Shown here in pieces: positions 16,681-28,000 of a stretch of 32,829 bases of DNA; positions within the stretch are counted from its first letter, which is position 1; each line of letters opens with the position of its first letter. Origin of the DNA: Firmicutes bacterium CAG:124 (GTDB lineage: Bacteria; Bacillota; Clostridia; Oscillospirales; Oscillospiraceae); assembly GCA_000432135.1 (NCBI GenBank), contig HF990656.1, positions 1-32,829 of the forward strand, given 5' to 3'. The notes beneath the pieces are model-generated. The model did no database searches. It saw only the letters and a program-made list of their open reading frames with translations, and was not told the DNA's origin. A program made the translations under genes and the position numbers.

Positions 16681-16752
16681 AAAATTTTCCAGCATGAACA
16701 GGCCGTTTGCGCACATACTAAGTCCGTACCTTAAAAAAGGAGGAAGTTTTGT

Positions 16753-16926
16753 ATGAGCTTTGCAAACGAAAAGGCCAACCACGCAATCGAGTGCCACGTG
16801 AGCCAGTGCAACAACCACTGCGGCTGCGAGGATTACTGTACCCTCGATAAGGTTTGTATTGGAACCCATGAAGCCGATCCGACGGTTGATCAGTGCACGG
16901 ACTGCCTGTCCTTCGTCAAGAAGTAA
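16753..16926 (+). CDS. DUF1540 small cysteine-rich protein
   Basis: The 57-residue product begins MSFANEKANHAIECHVSQC and has eight cysteines in C-x5-C-x4-C-x-C-x3-C-type spacing, ending in C-x2-C (CTDC) before LSFVKK. This is the DUF1540 pattern, probably a zinc or other metal-binding fold, of unknown function and common in Clostridia and sporulating Bacillota. The ATG at 16753 follows GGAGG by 9 nt. It is the last gene before a strong terminator, 72 bp after the TPM gene, and probably belongs to the same transcription unit. Confidence 0.85.
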   Translation: MSFANEKANHAIECHVSQCNNHCGCEDYCTLDKVCIGTHEADPTVDQCTDCLSFVKK

Positions 16927-16947
16927 ATCCCAGCCCCTATGAAAATA

Positions 16948-16975
16948 CCCCGTGCCGCAGCACTGCGGCACGGGG
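16948..16975. terminator. Bidirectional terminator
   Basis: A perfect 13-bp stem (16948-16960 with 16963-16975) with a 2-nt apparent loop, so it opens slightly in RNA. ATTTTCTGTCT follows on plus and TATTTTCAT on minus. It ends the xpaC-DUF1540 unit and the convergent polymerase gene. Confidence 0.88.
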
Positions 16976-17013
16976 ATTTTCTGTCTGCGCTGCATTTCGC
17001 CTGCAGACGCTTT

Positions 17014-18519
17014 TCACGCCTTATGTCCGCCGATCTGCTCATTTCTCTGGCGGGCAGTTGCGCCGTCGCGGAGACTCATGGCCTTCAGGATGGCGTTTTT
17101 GCCGTATTTTTCGCGGATAGCCAGCACGGCGTCCTGCATTCGCCGTTCGCGCGCACGCGCGGACTGTTCCTCGCGCCGAGCCGTGAGCGCCGCTTCGTCG
17201 GCAAACAGATCGAGCTGAACGTATTCCGGCTCGGCCTGCACGTCCCGCTCCCGCTGCACATGGTTCGCGACGACATACATCCGGCGCACGAGCAGCCCGC
17301 GGTCCACGATCCGGTCAAACAGCACCGTCAGCGCCTGCAGGAGCTCTCTGGAGGAGGCGGTCGGCGCCCGGAGCGTTTCTGACCCGTGCGCGGCTTTCGG
17401 GACGCGCCGCCCGTAATGGTCGACTGTGACCGGGGCGTGATACGGCGGACAGGACGGGTCTGTCAGGCTTTCACGGTCATAGCCGACGGTCAGGACCATC
17501 TGATCGGTCACAAGCCCCTTCCGGGCCAGCTCCAGCGCCAGCGCGTCCGCCATCTCCCGCGCGACGAGCCGCGCCTTTTCAAACGGATACGGGCATTGCA
17601 GCACCTGACCGGAGCTGACGCTGTGCGTCTGGGGCCGGTAGGCCTTGATGTCCGCAAGCGTGCACGGCTCGCAGCCCCATGCGTGGTCGATCAGCAGCTC
17701 CGCGTTCACACCGAACATCCGGTACAGCAGCTCCTCGTTGTAAAATTCATCCGGCCTGCCGAGCGAACAGCGGGCGATATCGCCCATCGTGAACAGGCCC
17801 TTTTCCTCAAGCTTTTTCGCGATCCCGCGTCCGACGCGCCAGAAATCCGTCAGCGGCCGGTGCGTCCAGAGCGTTTCGCGGTAGCTGCGCTCGGTGAGGC
17901 AGGCAATGCGCACGCCGCTTTCATCCGGCGCCACGTGCTTGGCCCCGATATCCATGGCGACCTTCGCCAGATACAGATTCGTGCCGATCCCGGCGGTCGC
18001 GGTGATGCCGGTCGTGCGCAGCACGTCCAGAATGACCGTCCGCGCCAACTCCTGCGGCGTCTGGCCGTAGGTGCGCAGATACGGCGATGCGTCGATGAAG
18101 ACCTCGTCGATGGAATAGACGTGAATGTCCTCCGGCGCGAAATATTTGAGGTAGATCTGATAGATCTGCGTGGAGACACGTATATAGTTCGCCATCTGCG
18201 GCGGCGCGGTGATGAAGGAGAGCGCAAGCTCCGGGTGCGCGGCAAGCGTGTCCGCGTTTTCGCTCTGGCCGCGCAGCTGTCGGCCCGGCGCGTGCTGCCG
18301 CCGCATGGCGTTTACCTGTTCGACGCGCTGCACCACCTCGAACAGCCGCGCCCGGCCCGCGATGCCATACGCCTTTAAGGACGGCGAGACGGCCAGGCAG
18401 ATCGTTTTCTCCGTCCGCGCCGCGTCCGCCACAACGAGATTTGTTTTTAACGGGTCAAGCCCCCGCGCCGCACATTCCACCGACGCATAAAAGGATTTCA
18501 GATCGATCGCCAGATACAC
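17014..18519 (-). CDS. Y-family DNA polymerase (UmuC/DinB-like, UvrX-type)
   Basis: A translesion DNA polymerase that bypasses damaged template at low fidelity. The 501-residue product starts at GTG (18519) with GGGAGG upstream. It has the palm carboxylates in MYLAIDLKSFYASVE (Asp6) and YSIDEVFID (135-143; Asp138, Glu139), HhH-type thumb sequence (FWRVGRGIAKKLEEKGLFT, 226-244) and a little-finger domain. A beta-clamp binding motif QLDLF lies at 435-439. It is longer than DinB (about 350-410) and resembles the Gram-positive UmuC-like/UvrX group that stands alone without UmuD. A stretch around 66-90 rich in Gln/Arg is unusual. It has its own promoter; no LexA box is evident to me. Confidence 0.92.
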   Translation of the reverse strand: MYLAIDLKSFYASVECAARGLDPLKTNLVVADAARTEKTICLAVSPSLKAYGIAGRARLFEVVQRVEQVNAMRRQHAPGRQLRGQSENADTLAAHPELALSFITAPPQMANYIRVSTQIYQIYLKYFAPEDIHVYSIDEVFIDASPYLRTYGQTPQELARTVILDVLRTTGITATAGIGTNLYLAKVAMDIGAKHVAPDESGVRIACLTERSYRETLWTHRPLTDFWRVGRGIAKKLEEKGLFTMGDIARCSLGRPDEFYNEELLYRMFGVNAELLIDHAWGCEPCTLADIKAYRPQTHSVSSGQVLQCPYPFEKARLVAREMADALALELARKGLVTDQMVLTVGYDRESLTDPSCPPYHAPVTVDHYGRRVPKAAHGSETLRAPTASSRELLQALTVLFDRIVDRGLLVRRMYVVANHVQRERDVQAEPEYVQLDLFADEAALTARREEQSARARERRMQDAVLAIREKYGKNAILKAMSLRDGATARQRNEQIGGHKA

Positions 18520-18549
18520 CCGTTCCGCCTCCCTTCAGGTTCTGTCCCT

Positions 18550-18579
18550 ATCATACCACCGAAGGCGGATCCAATGCAA
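18550..18579 (-). promoter_or_regulatory. Promoter of the Y-family polymerase gene
   Basis: Minus-strand -35 TTGCAT (18574-18579), 18-bp spacer, -10 TATGAT (18550-18555), 31 bp upstream of the GTG start. Confidence 0.6.
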
Positions 18580-18608
18580 GCATTATTAGAAAATTTGTTC
18601 GATTTAGA

Positions 18609-18797
18609 AGATAAAATAAAACTACAGCTGGTAAAGGGCAGGAGGTGTGGGCCGAATACGATGCAATTGTCACAGAGGGGGGTTGGGCTTCCCAGCCGAA
18701 GCAGGGAAGCCCGGATTTGCTTGCTTGAAGGAGAGAGGGTTAAAACGTTTCCAATGCCATAGCCGGAGGGAATGAGGGATGACTCCGCTGGCATATA
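18609..18797 (-). ncRNA. Candidate structured noncoding RNA (possibly 6S-like)
   Basis: In the gap of about 400 bp between the polymerase and HIT genes, a promoter at 18803-18831 would start an RNA near 18796. The RNA contains an apical hairpin with a 9-bp stem (18704-18712 with 18685-18693), a U-U mismatch and a GC-UUCG-GC cap, a combination stable only on this strand. Around it, GGAAACGTTTTAACCC and a C-rich stretch form an unpaired bubble, and weaker outer pairing (CCGGCTATGG with TGCATCGTATTCGG) extends the rod. A T-rich tail at 18611-18622 could end it at about 185 nt. The length and rod-bubble-hairpin plan recall 6S RNA, but I cannot confirm the family. No convincing protein is encoded. 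Confidence 0.4.
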
Positions 18798-18802
18798 TAC
18801 CA

Positions 18803-18831
18803 ATGATAGCATACACTACAGCCTTTTTCAA
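18803..18831 (-). promoter_or_regulatory. Promoter of the noncoding RNA candidate
   Basis: Minus-strand -35 TTGAAA (18826-18831), 17-bp spacer, -10 TATCAT (18803-18808). The polymerase gene has a separate promoter, so this one drives something else. Confidence 0.65.
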
Positions 18832-18867
18832 GTCCTTCCGTGCGTTTTTGATGGGAAAATAACAGAT

Positions 18868-18896
18868 TCCCCGCCATGCGGGCGGCATGGCAGGGA
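18868..18896 (-). terminator. Terminator of the alaS-HIT unit
   Basis: A 12-bp stem (18868-18879 with 18885-18896, one G-U pair) with a 5-nt loop, followed on the minus strand by ATCTGTTATTTT. It lies 22 bp past the HIT stop. Confidence 0.8.
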
Positions 18897-18918
18897 AAAT
18901 TGTAAAAATATTGGAACC

Positions 18919-19257
18919 TCAGTTAAAGCTGCCCAGCTGCTTGCCGGAGAGCACGTGGAAGTGGATGTGATGGACGGTCTGCCCGGCCAGCTCGCCGACG
19001 TTCGTTACCACACGGTAGCCGTCGGCAAAGCCCATTTCCCGGGCAAGCTTGGCAATGACAGTATAGATGTGGCCGACCACGGCTTCATTTTCCGGCGTGA
19101 CCTCAGCGGCGGAGGCAAAATGCTGCTTCGGGACGACGAGGAAATGTGTGGGGGCAAGGGGGCTGATGTCCTTGAAGGCATAGCAGAGGTCGTCCTCGTA
19201 GACCTTTGCGGACGGGATCTCGCCCGCGATGATTTTGCAGAACAGGCAATCAGACAT
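18919..19257 (-). CDS. HIT-family (histidine triad) nucleotide-binding protein
   Basis: The 112-residue product matches the small HINT-like branch of the HIT superfamily: an N-terminal zinc-type CLFCKI (Cys4, Cys7), the helix-strand core YEDDLCYAFKDISPLAPTHF, and the triad HIHFHVL with His97, His99 and His101. Family members hydrolyse AMP-linked substrates such as aminoacyl- or lysyl-adenylates. It follows alaS by 12 bp on the same strand with RBS AGGAGG and shares its terminator. Co-expression with an aminoacyl-tRNA synthetase fits a role in clearing aminoacyl-adenylates, but that is inference. The enzyme is cytosolic. Confidence 0.96.
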   Translation of the reverse strand: MSDCLFCKIIAGEIPSAKVYEDDLCYAFKDISPLAPTHFLVVPKQHFASAAEVTPENEAVVGHIYTVIAKLAREMGFADGYRVVTNVGELAGQTVHHIHFHVLSGKQLGSFN

Positions 19258-19269
19258 GGTGCTTCCTCC

Positions 19270-21936
<2,667 letters not shown>

Positions 21937-21996
21937 GATGAATAACTCCTTCTATATACATTAAAAATTAAACGATACACGGTGCCGGAGACGGCC

Positions 21997-22165
21997 CTTG
22001 GCTCTCCCTATGGGAGAGCTGTCGCCGCAGGCGACTGAGAGGGCACTTGGCTCTCCCTCCGGGAGAGCTGTCACCACAGGTGACTGAGAGGGTTTTGGTC
22101 ATTGTTTCCCCTCTCCGTCCTCGCTTCGCTCAGACACCTCTCCCAAAGGGAGAGGCAAGAGGTGC
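21997..22165. repeat. 49-bp hairpin repeats: two tandem copies and one inverted variant
   Basis: Two tandem units (21997-22045 and 22046-22093) share CTTGGCTCTCCC..GGGAGAGCTGTC and GACTGAGAGGG. Each carries two small hairpins, with compensatory change in the second: GTCGCC/GGCGAC in unit 1 and GTCACC/GGTGAC in unit 2. A third, inverted and diverged copy at about 22108-22163 (CCTCTCCCAAAGGGAGAGGCAAG) completes a large inverted repeat. All of it lies in the alaS mRNA leader. Confidence 0.85.
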
Positions 22166-22184
22166 AGTGGAAAGAAAAATTCTG

Positions 22185-22412
22185 AGTAAAATATAAAACC
22201 CCGCCCCTGTGACAGGGGCGAGGTCAGTCGCGGTACCACCCTGATTGTGCTTGCGCACATCTCGGCGCTCCTGTATCGGGAAGCACCCGCCGCGCTTTCG
22301 CGCGGCCGCTCCAAACTGGCTGCGAACAGGTTTGCTGAAGGGCTTTCACCGTCCCCTTCTCTCTGAAAGCTGCACCGGAACGCTCGGTTTTTCAACGCGG
22401 TTTTCCAATATC
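22185..22412 (-). promoter_or_regulatory. T-box leader of alaS
   Basis: The minus strand carries the T-box antiterminator consensus AATCAGGGTGGTACCGCG (22246-22229), preceded by a Stem I region with an AGAGAG motif. It is followed by a terminator (11-bp stem, 22213-22223 with 22199-22209, then TTTTATATTTT). In the known mechanism uncharged tRNA pairs a specifier codon and its CCA end stabilises the antiterminator. Alanine is implied by the downstream gene. GCA/GCC triplets at about 22318-22325 are candidate specifiers, but I cannot fix which one. Confidence 0.93.
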
Positions 22413-22418
22413 GCAGAT

Positions 22419-22446
22419 ATTTTACCACATTTCCTGCGATTGTCAA
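22419..22446 (-). promoter_or_regulatory. Promoter of the alaS T-box transcript
   Basis: Minus-strand -35 TTGACA (22441-22446), 16-bp spacer, -10 TAAAAT (22419-22424). It begins only 10 bp after the stop of the M56 gene, with no terminator between. Confidence 0.75.
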
Positions 22447-22455
22447 CATGAAAAT

Positions 22456-24399
22456 TCATCCGTAGACCCATGCGTTCGGCAGCGGGCGGCCGCCGGTGTA
22501 GCGCAGGAACGAGGACGACGACTGCGTGACGTATTCGCCGTCGTACCACAAGATCGCGCTTGAGCCGCCGTCCATGTTTAACGCATTCCGGCAGCCGTAG
22601 GCCAGCAGGATATCCGAGCACGTGTTGACGCTCGTGCCCCGGATGCCCTCGTCGGGGTAGCGGCCCTCGATGATGAGCATATAAACGCCCTGATCGCCGG
22701 TGCCGAAGCACGCGCGCGGCTGTTCGCCCGTCCAGAAGGAATCCTCAATTTTTTCGCCGTCTTTGATCAGCGCGGGCGTGAATTCGGCGGCGTTGTACGT
22801 TCCCTCCCCGATCGGGTCGGACGCGGGCACGATGCGGCAGTCGAGGCCGTTTTCGCTCAGCTCGACGCGCTGGTAGACGTCGCCGCCGAAGTGATAGCCG
22901 TGTTCTTCACCCTGCGCCATGCACCAGCCTGCAAGCTGGCCGCCGTTGCCCTTGCCGTTGGGGTCCTGGAAGCCGTTAGCGTTCATGGCGAGGATGCCGC
23001 CGTGGTCGGACGCGATCTTGCCCGCCAATTCCCCTTCCGTGCCATAGGTCGAAGCCATTTCCAGCCGCAGAAGCTCCGGGTACCGGCAGATGGCCAGCAC
23101 GCCGCGATAGCCGTCGCCGGTGATGCGCACGAGCACAATACCGTATTCCGCATCGACGGCCAGCACCTGATCGCCCTGCTGCGTCTCGATGCTCGTGCCC
23201 GCGTCGTCGAAGCCCGCTTCGTTGATGCGGATATGCTCCCAGCCGCCGTCCAGCGTCTCGGGGTGCTCGTCCAGATAGCGCTGGAACGACGCGTAATTCA
23301 GCATCGGGAACGCCATCTGGAAGCCTGCCTCCGGGTCATCCTCGACGGGCTGGGGCGCTTCTGTATCAGCCGGCGGTTCCTCCGGCTGTATCGGCTCCGG
23401 TTCTGTCTGTACGGGTTCCGGTACAGGTTCCGACTCCGGCTGCACGGGCGCGCCGGTAAACGTGCAGGCCGTCAGAACAAGACTTAAGACCAGCACAAAT
23501 ACAAGCGTATACGCCGCCATTTTCGGCTTTTTCGCGATGAGGGTGATGCGCTCTTTGAGGCTCTTTCGGCCCAGTTGCATCGTCGTCGCGCAGGACAGCA
23601 GCTGGCCCCGCGCCCGCTTCGGCGCGACAAGGCTGAGCAGCGCGCGGCCATAGCTTACCCGGCTGCCGGAGTCGAGGTCTTTCAGCACCCGCTCGTCGCA
23701 GGCCAGCTCGCAGTCGCGCCGGGAAAGCGCCGCGGCAAGCCACACGAAGGGGTCAAACCAGTACAGGCACTGGCAGATGAGGCGCAGGAGGCTCCAGAGC
23801 TGATCCCGCGCGTGATAATGCGCCAGCTCGTGACGAAGGACGAATTGGCGTGTCTCCGGGTCCTGCGCCGCTTCGGACGTGAGATAAATTTCAGGCCTGA
23901 ACAGCCCCGCGAGGCACGGCGACGGCAGGCCATAAGCCAGCCAGACCGGAACCGGGCTTTCCGGGCAGGCAAACGGCCGCCGGATCCTTTTCAGTCTCCG
24001 GAGAAACAGCAGATTCTGCGCCAGAACGGCCAGCGCCATCGCTGCCGCGCCAGTCAGCCAGACGAGTTTCAAAATCGTGCTGCCCGTCAGCTGCATCTGC
24101 GCCTCTGTGGGCGCAGTCTCCGTCTCAGAGGCAGTCTGCACCGGGGATTGCGTATTGTCCGTCTGCGGGGCACGGCGATTTTCCGGAGCAGTCAGCCGCT
24201 GCACGGCGGCGGGCACGTCCGGAACAGCGTTCATCACGCTGACCGGACTTCTGACCAGCGAGACCGGCAGCAAAAGCCGCAGCGCGGCGAGCAGCCAGAG
24301 CGCGTATTGCAGGCGCGGATTGAGTTTCCCGCGCAGGAAAAATCGAAGCGCGGTCAGCGCAAGGATCAGAACAGTCGATGAAATGAGAATTTCCAGCAT
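22456..24399 (-). CDS. BlaR1-like M56 zinc protease fused to an extracytoplasmic phosphodiester-glycosidase domain
   Basis: The 647-residue product has the M56/BlaR1 layout: membrane helices at about 1-20, 33-50, 108-132 and 296-312, and a zinc-protease domain between the last two with HELAH (190-194) and CELACDERV (230-238). In BlaR1 the fourth helix leads to a penicillin-binding sensor. Here it leads through an acidic Pro-rich linker (about 317-358) to a NAGPA-type phosphodiester-glycosidase domain (about 365-647) with AMNANGF (471-477), TGEQPRACFG (557-566), NMDGGSS (608-614) and GGRPLPNAWVY. No SxxK penicillin-binding motif replaces it. The domain is closely similar to the free enzyme at 10127-11485. 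It starts 12 bp after the BlaI gene, with GGAGGGG as RBS. I infer a sensor-protease that cleaves that BlaI. Confidence 0.88.
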   Translation of the reverse strand: MLEILISSTVLILALTALRFFLRGKLNPRLQYALWLLAALRLLLPVSLVRSPVSVMNAVPDVPAAVQRLTAPENRRAPQTDNTQSPVQTASETETAPTEAQMQLTGSTILKLVWLTGAAAMALAVLAQNLLFLRRLKRIRRPFACPESPVPVWLAYGLPSPCLAGLFRPEIYLTSEAAQDPETRQFVLRHELAHYHARDQLWSLLRLICQCLYWFDPFVWLAAALSRRDCELACDERVLKDLDSGSRVSYGRALLSLVAPKRARGQLLSCATTMQLGRKSLKERITLIAKKPKMAAYTLVFVLVLSLVLTACTFTGAPVQPESEPVPEPVQTEPEPIQPEEPPADTEAPQPVEDDPEAGFQMAFPMLNYASFQRYLDEHPETLDGGWEHIRINEAGFDDAGTSIETQQGDQVLAVDAEYGIVLVRITGDGYRGVLAICRYPELLRLEMASTYGTEGELAGKIASDHGGILAMNANGFQDPNGKGNGGQLAGWCMAQGEEHGYHFGGDVYQRVELSENGLDCRIVPASDPIGEGTYNAAEFTPALIKDGEKIEDSFWTGEQPRACFGTGDQGVYMLIIEGRYPDEGIRGTSVNTCSDILLAYGCRNALNMDGGSSAILWYDGEYVTQSSSSFLRYTGGRPLPNAWVYG

Positions 24400-24411
24400 G
24401 ACTCCCCTCCC

Positions 24412-24777
24412 CTAGTCTTCGCGGCCCGCAGCCTTGTCCAAAATGGCATAGAGTTCTTCAAGTTCATCCTTTCCGATTTTTCCGTGGTCAGCGAAATTGC
24501 TGACCAGCAGACCGAGCTTCCCGCCGAACGCGCGGGAAAGCAGCTGCTCGGTTTCCTCCAGCCCGGCTTCCTCGCGGGTGACGTTCGGGTAATAGCGCCG
24601 GGGCTTGCCCTCGTAGCGCAGAAGGCCCTTTTCCGTCATGCGGGCGGCCATGGTCTTACTCGTGCTGGCCGACCATCCGGCGCGGAGCTTTAAATCCTCC
24701 ACCAGCTGCATGAGCGTCTGCGGCTGCCGCTCCCACAGGCTTTGCAGCACGGTCCATTCGCTTTGGCATAATTGCAC
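24412..24777 (-). CDS. BlaI/MecI-family transcriptional repressor (module 1)
   Basis: A 121-residue winged-helix repressor of the penicillinase-repressor family. The start is GTG at 24777, with AAGGAGGG upstream. Helices and recognition region match the family (CQSEWTVLQSLWERQP, SASTSKTMAARMTEKGLL), and the C-terminal dimerisation helices include LVSNFADHGKIGKDELEEL. The Asn94-Phe95 pair in LVSNFA aligns with the Asn-Phe bond at which BlaR1/MecR1 signalling cleaves staphylococcal BlaI and MecI, so proteolytic inactivation by the adjacent M56 protein is plausible. It is first in a two-gene operon and likely represses its own promoter through the dyad at 24794-24809. Confidence 0.93.
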   Translation of the reverse strand: MQLCQSEWTVLQSLWERQPQTLMQLVEDLKLRAGWSASTSKTMAARMTEKGLLRYEGKPRRYYPNVTREEAGLEETEQLLSRAFGGKLGLLVSNFADHGKIGKDELEELYAILDKAAGRED

Positions 24778-24793
24778 AGGATATCCCTCCTTG

Positions 24794-24840
24794 GTTTACT
24801 TTTGTAGACCCATCATAGCACGCAAGGCTACATTTGTCAA
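24794..24840 (-). promoter_or_regulatory. Promoter and BlaI-type operator of module 1
   Basis: Minus-strand -35 TTGACA (24835-24840), 17-bp spacer, -10 TATGAT (24812-24817). Just downstream lies the dyad GTCTAC-AAAA-GTAAAC (24794-24809), which covers the transcription start and resembles the TACA-N2-TGTA boxes bound by BlaI/MecI. The matching site is present at module 2. Confidence 0.75.
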
Positions 24841-24872
24841 CCTATTTCTTGAAAGTGCTTACCAATTTGGGC

Positions 24873-24975
24873 GTAGGGGCGGACGACTCTGTCCGCCCGC
24901 AGAACGCAGCGCTTTAACGAAAATTCACGGCAAATTCGCAACATTTATCGGGCCGACAGAGTCGTCGGCCCCTAC
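24873..24975. repeat. REPIN-like dispersed element, copy 2
   Basis: 103 bp bounded by GTAGGGGCGG and GGCCCCTAC. The left hairpin is GGGCGGAC-GACTCT-GTCCGCCC and the right is GGGCCGAC-AGAGTC-GTCGGCCC. Stem changes are compensated within each arm. It fills much of the 257-bp spacer between the module 2 protease stop and the module 1 repressor. Confidence 0.88.
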
Positions 24976-25034
24976 AGCAGAGCAAGCAGCTTTGCAGCTG
25001 ACCATCAAGGAAGCCGCCGAAAATCCCGCTCTGG

Positions 25035-28000
25035 TTATCCATCACTGGCCGACAGGAACTGGAACGGATACAGCGCTTCGCCGGTCAGGCGGACGGTCAC
25101 GGTCAGCTCCGTCATGCTGTTTCCGGTGGGAATGACGCCGTCGGCGAACGCGCGGTACACGGCCCGACGGAATTCCTGCGGCTGAAGCTCCTCCGCGCCC
25201 GCGTGGTCATAGACCGCGCGCACGTCCGCAGACGCGTCCGCGTACTCCGTGAGCTCCGGCACGTCGAGACAGCGGAACACCAGCTGGAAGCTCCCGTCTG
25301 TCAGACTTGAGACGCTTTTCAGGTAGCAGTACCGCGCGCCGTGGTTGTCGTTGACGGTGCGGGTATAGGTTCCATCCTGATAGGTCAGATAGTGCGAGCT
25401 GCGGTCTTCCCAGCCGTACCGGCCCAGCGGGAAATAGCGGACGAGCGTATGGTCGAAATCCGTCTCACTGATTGTCAGCGGCCAGTTGTTTTCGCGCGCA
25501 TAGCGCTCGTAGACGAACAGGGAAAGTCCGTCCCACGCGTCTTCGGTCAGCGGCAGCGCTGTCCAGTCGCCGCTTGGCAGACTGCCCAGCAGATTGCGGT
25601 TCTGGCTGTCATACGTCCAGAACAGCTGCGCCAGATCGTCCGTCGTTTCGCCGGTATGCAGCTGCAGGGCCGCCCGCAGATCGTCCTCCGAAAGCGGCAT
25701 GAACCGTGCCGAATGGAACAGCACACCGGTGCTGTAAAATTCGAGCATATAGACCTTACGCGCATAGCGAATCTCACCGCCGCTGTTGTCAAAGAACGGG
25801 TTGGCGTTATAAAAATCCGCCGTGACCTGTACGGTGCTGCCCTCCAGCACCTGCACGTCCGCAATGCGCAGATCCGGGCCGCCGCCGAAGCCGGACACGT
25901 TCTCAATGACTGCCGTGCCGTCTGATGCGTCATAGTCTCCGCACTGCGTGATGTCAAATAGGAAGCAGCCGGTGCCGAAGTGCTGCGAAAGAATATCGTT
26001 GATAAAGTCCTGCGTGAAGTGATATTTCCCGTCGGCCTGAATGTAGTCATCGCGCGTGGAGTCCGCCGACCAGAACAGGAACAGCATAAGCAACTGCTGA
26101 GAAGACAGATTGGCAGGCGTATTGAACGTGAATCCGTCGTTGACGAGCGCAATTTCCGGGCCGATCAGAATGCGTTTCAGGTTTTCATCCGTCAGAAGGC
26201 TCGGGTCGATCGTCATGCGCTGCTCCGCGATGGGCAGCTGCATGGATTCCTCCGGCGCCATCCAGCTGACGGCGGCGATCACGCCGTTTTCAATATGGAA
26301 CGTCATGACTGTCTCGTCGCACACGACAAGCATTGTGGGAATGCCGTCCGTGTACGCAATGCAGCTGTATTTGCCCATGTAACTGACCTCGCCGCCGAGC
26401 ATCAGCCGCGCCGTGTGTTCGTCGAACTGCTCGAATACCGGCTCGGCGTCACGCGGGAAGCGGTTCGCCGCCTCGCGGTAATCCTCGCCGAAGCGGACGC
26501 CGCAGGCCTCGACCCCGGCATCCAGCCGCAGATATGCGGCGTTCGGATAGTGGATTGTGCCGTCCTTGTTCATCCAACCCGCAGCCTGCGAGCCGTCCGC
26601 AAATTCTACGACGTCATAGTAGTCTGTCTGGATGTACACCCAGTGTAAAATGCGTTCATATGTGCCGTAAACATTTTGGATATCGTCCAGTGTCAGATCA
26701 TAGATCGACGTGCCGTTCACGGTAAATTTGGGCCACTGCTCCACCGGCTCGCGCGCGGCGAACCATGCCGCGTCCGCGGCGGGGTCCGTTTCGGCCTCAA
26801 TGCGCGGCAGAATGAATTCCTGATACCACGCCTCCCAGTCGACCGCGCCCTCCACCGGCGCAAGGCCGTTGCGGACAACAAAATCCTTTAAGATATCCAA
26901 GCCGTCGGCTGCGTGCTGGTAATACGAGCTGACCGCCGCTGTGTCCGAACTGTCATACTGCCGTACCGCCTTGTCCGACGGGCTCAGGCAGAAGAAATAA
27001 TATGCCGTGCTGCCGCGTGTGCCGAGCAGATGCGTGTTCAGCGCCATAAGATTTTCCTCGACCCATCGGTCTGCGCCGTCCTTGACCAGCTCCGCCGGGT
27101 CTTCAAACTGGAACGCGCGGATCGCCCAGACGAGGCCGAGGCGGTCTTCTGCCGCCTGACTTTTGTCGTAGAAGGAGAACAGCACATCGTCCAAGTCATG
27201 CTCACCGGTCTCCGGCGCTTCGATCATAAACGAATCGTCCGCAGTGATTTCGTTTTCGTATCGTGCCGGGACACTGAGCGTGACCGTGTCCTGTGTGGTG
27301 GTGAATTCCACCGCCGCTTCCGGCTCCTCGCGTGTATCTGCCGTTGCTTCCAGTTCCTCGGGCGTGTCCTCTGTTTTTTCCGGCGTCTGCTGTGCAGGCG
27401 CGGCATCCTTCGCGCCGGTCATGGTGCAGCCGACTGCCGCGGCGCAGAGCAGAAGCACGAGAATCAGGACGGGAATTGCGGTTTTCGGGTGCTTTGTGAT
27501 GGAAATGATGCGCGTTTTGAGCTGCCCGCCGCGCCCCGACATTGTCGTCGCCGCGCTGAGGGGATCGACCCGCTCGCGGCACGTCATGCGGATGAGCGAG
27601 CGGCCATAATCCACACGTGCGTCCTCGCCGAGACGGCGGACGGTATCCTCGTCGCAGAAGAGCTCCGCGTCGGTGCGGGAAAGCGCCGCTGCCCACCACA
27701 CCAGCGGATCAAACCAATGCAGCGCGAGGCACACGCCGCGCAGGACGGCCCAGATGTGGTCGCGGTGGAGATAATGCGTATATTCGTGCTCCGCGCAGTG
27801 GTGCAGCAGCTGCTCGTCCTGCGCGCAGTCCATTGTCACGTAAATCGCGGGCGGGAAAAGCCCGAACAGGCACGGCGACAGCGCGGTTCGCGTCAGCCGG
27901 ACAGCCGGACGGCCCTCCTTCGGCGCAATCGCGTGCAGAACGCCCGCCCGCAGCTGCCGTCCGTACCGGAAGTTGCAGAGCAGGAACCATAGGCCCAGCA

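Noticed and set aside
18574..18762. A 62-codon plus-strand frame in the spacer upstream of the polymerase gene.
   Set aside because: No RBS, no family resemblance, and it overlaps the minus-strand promoter of the polymerase gene and the structured RNA candidate.
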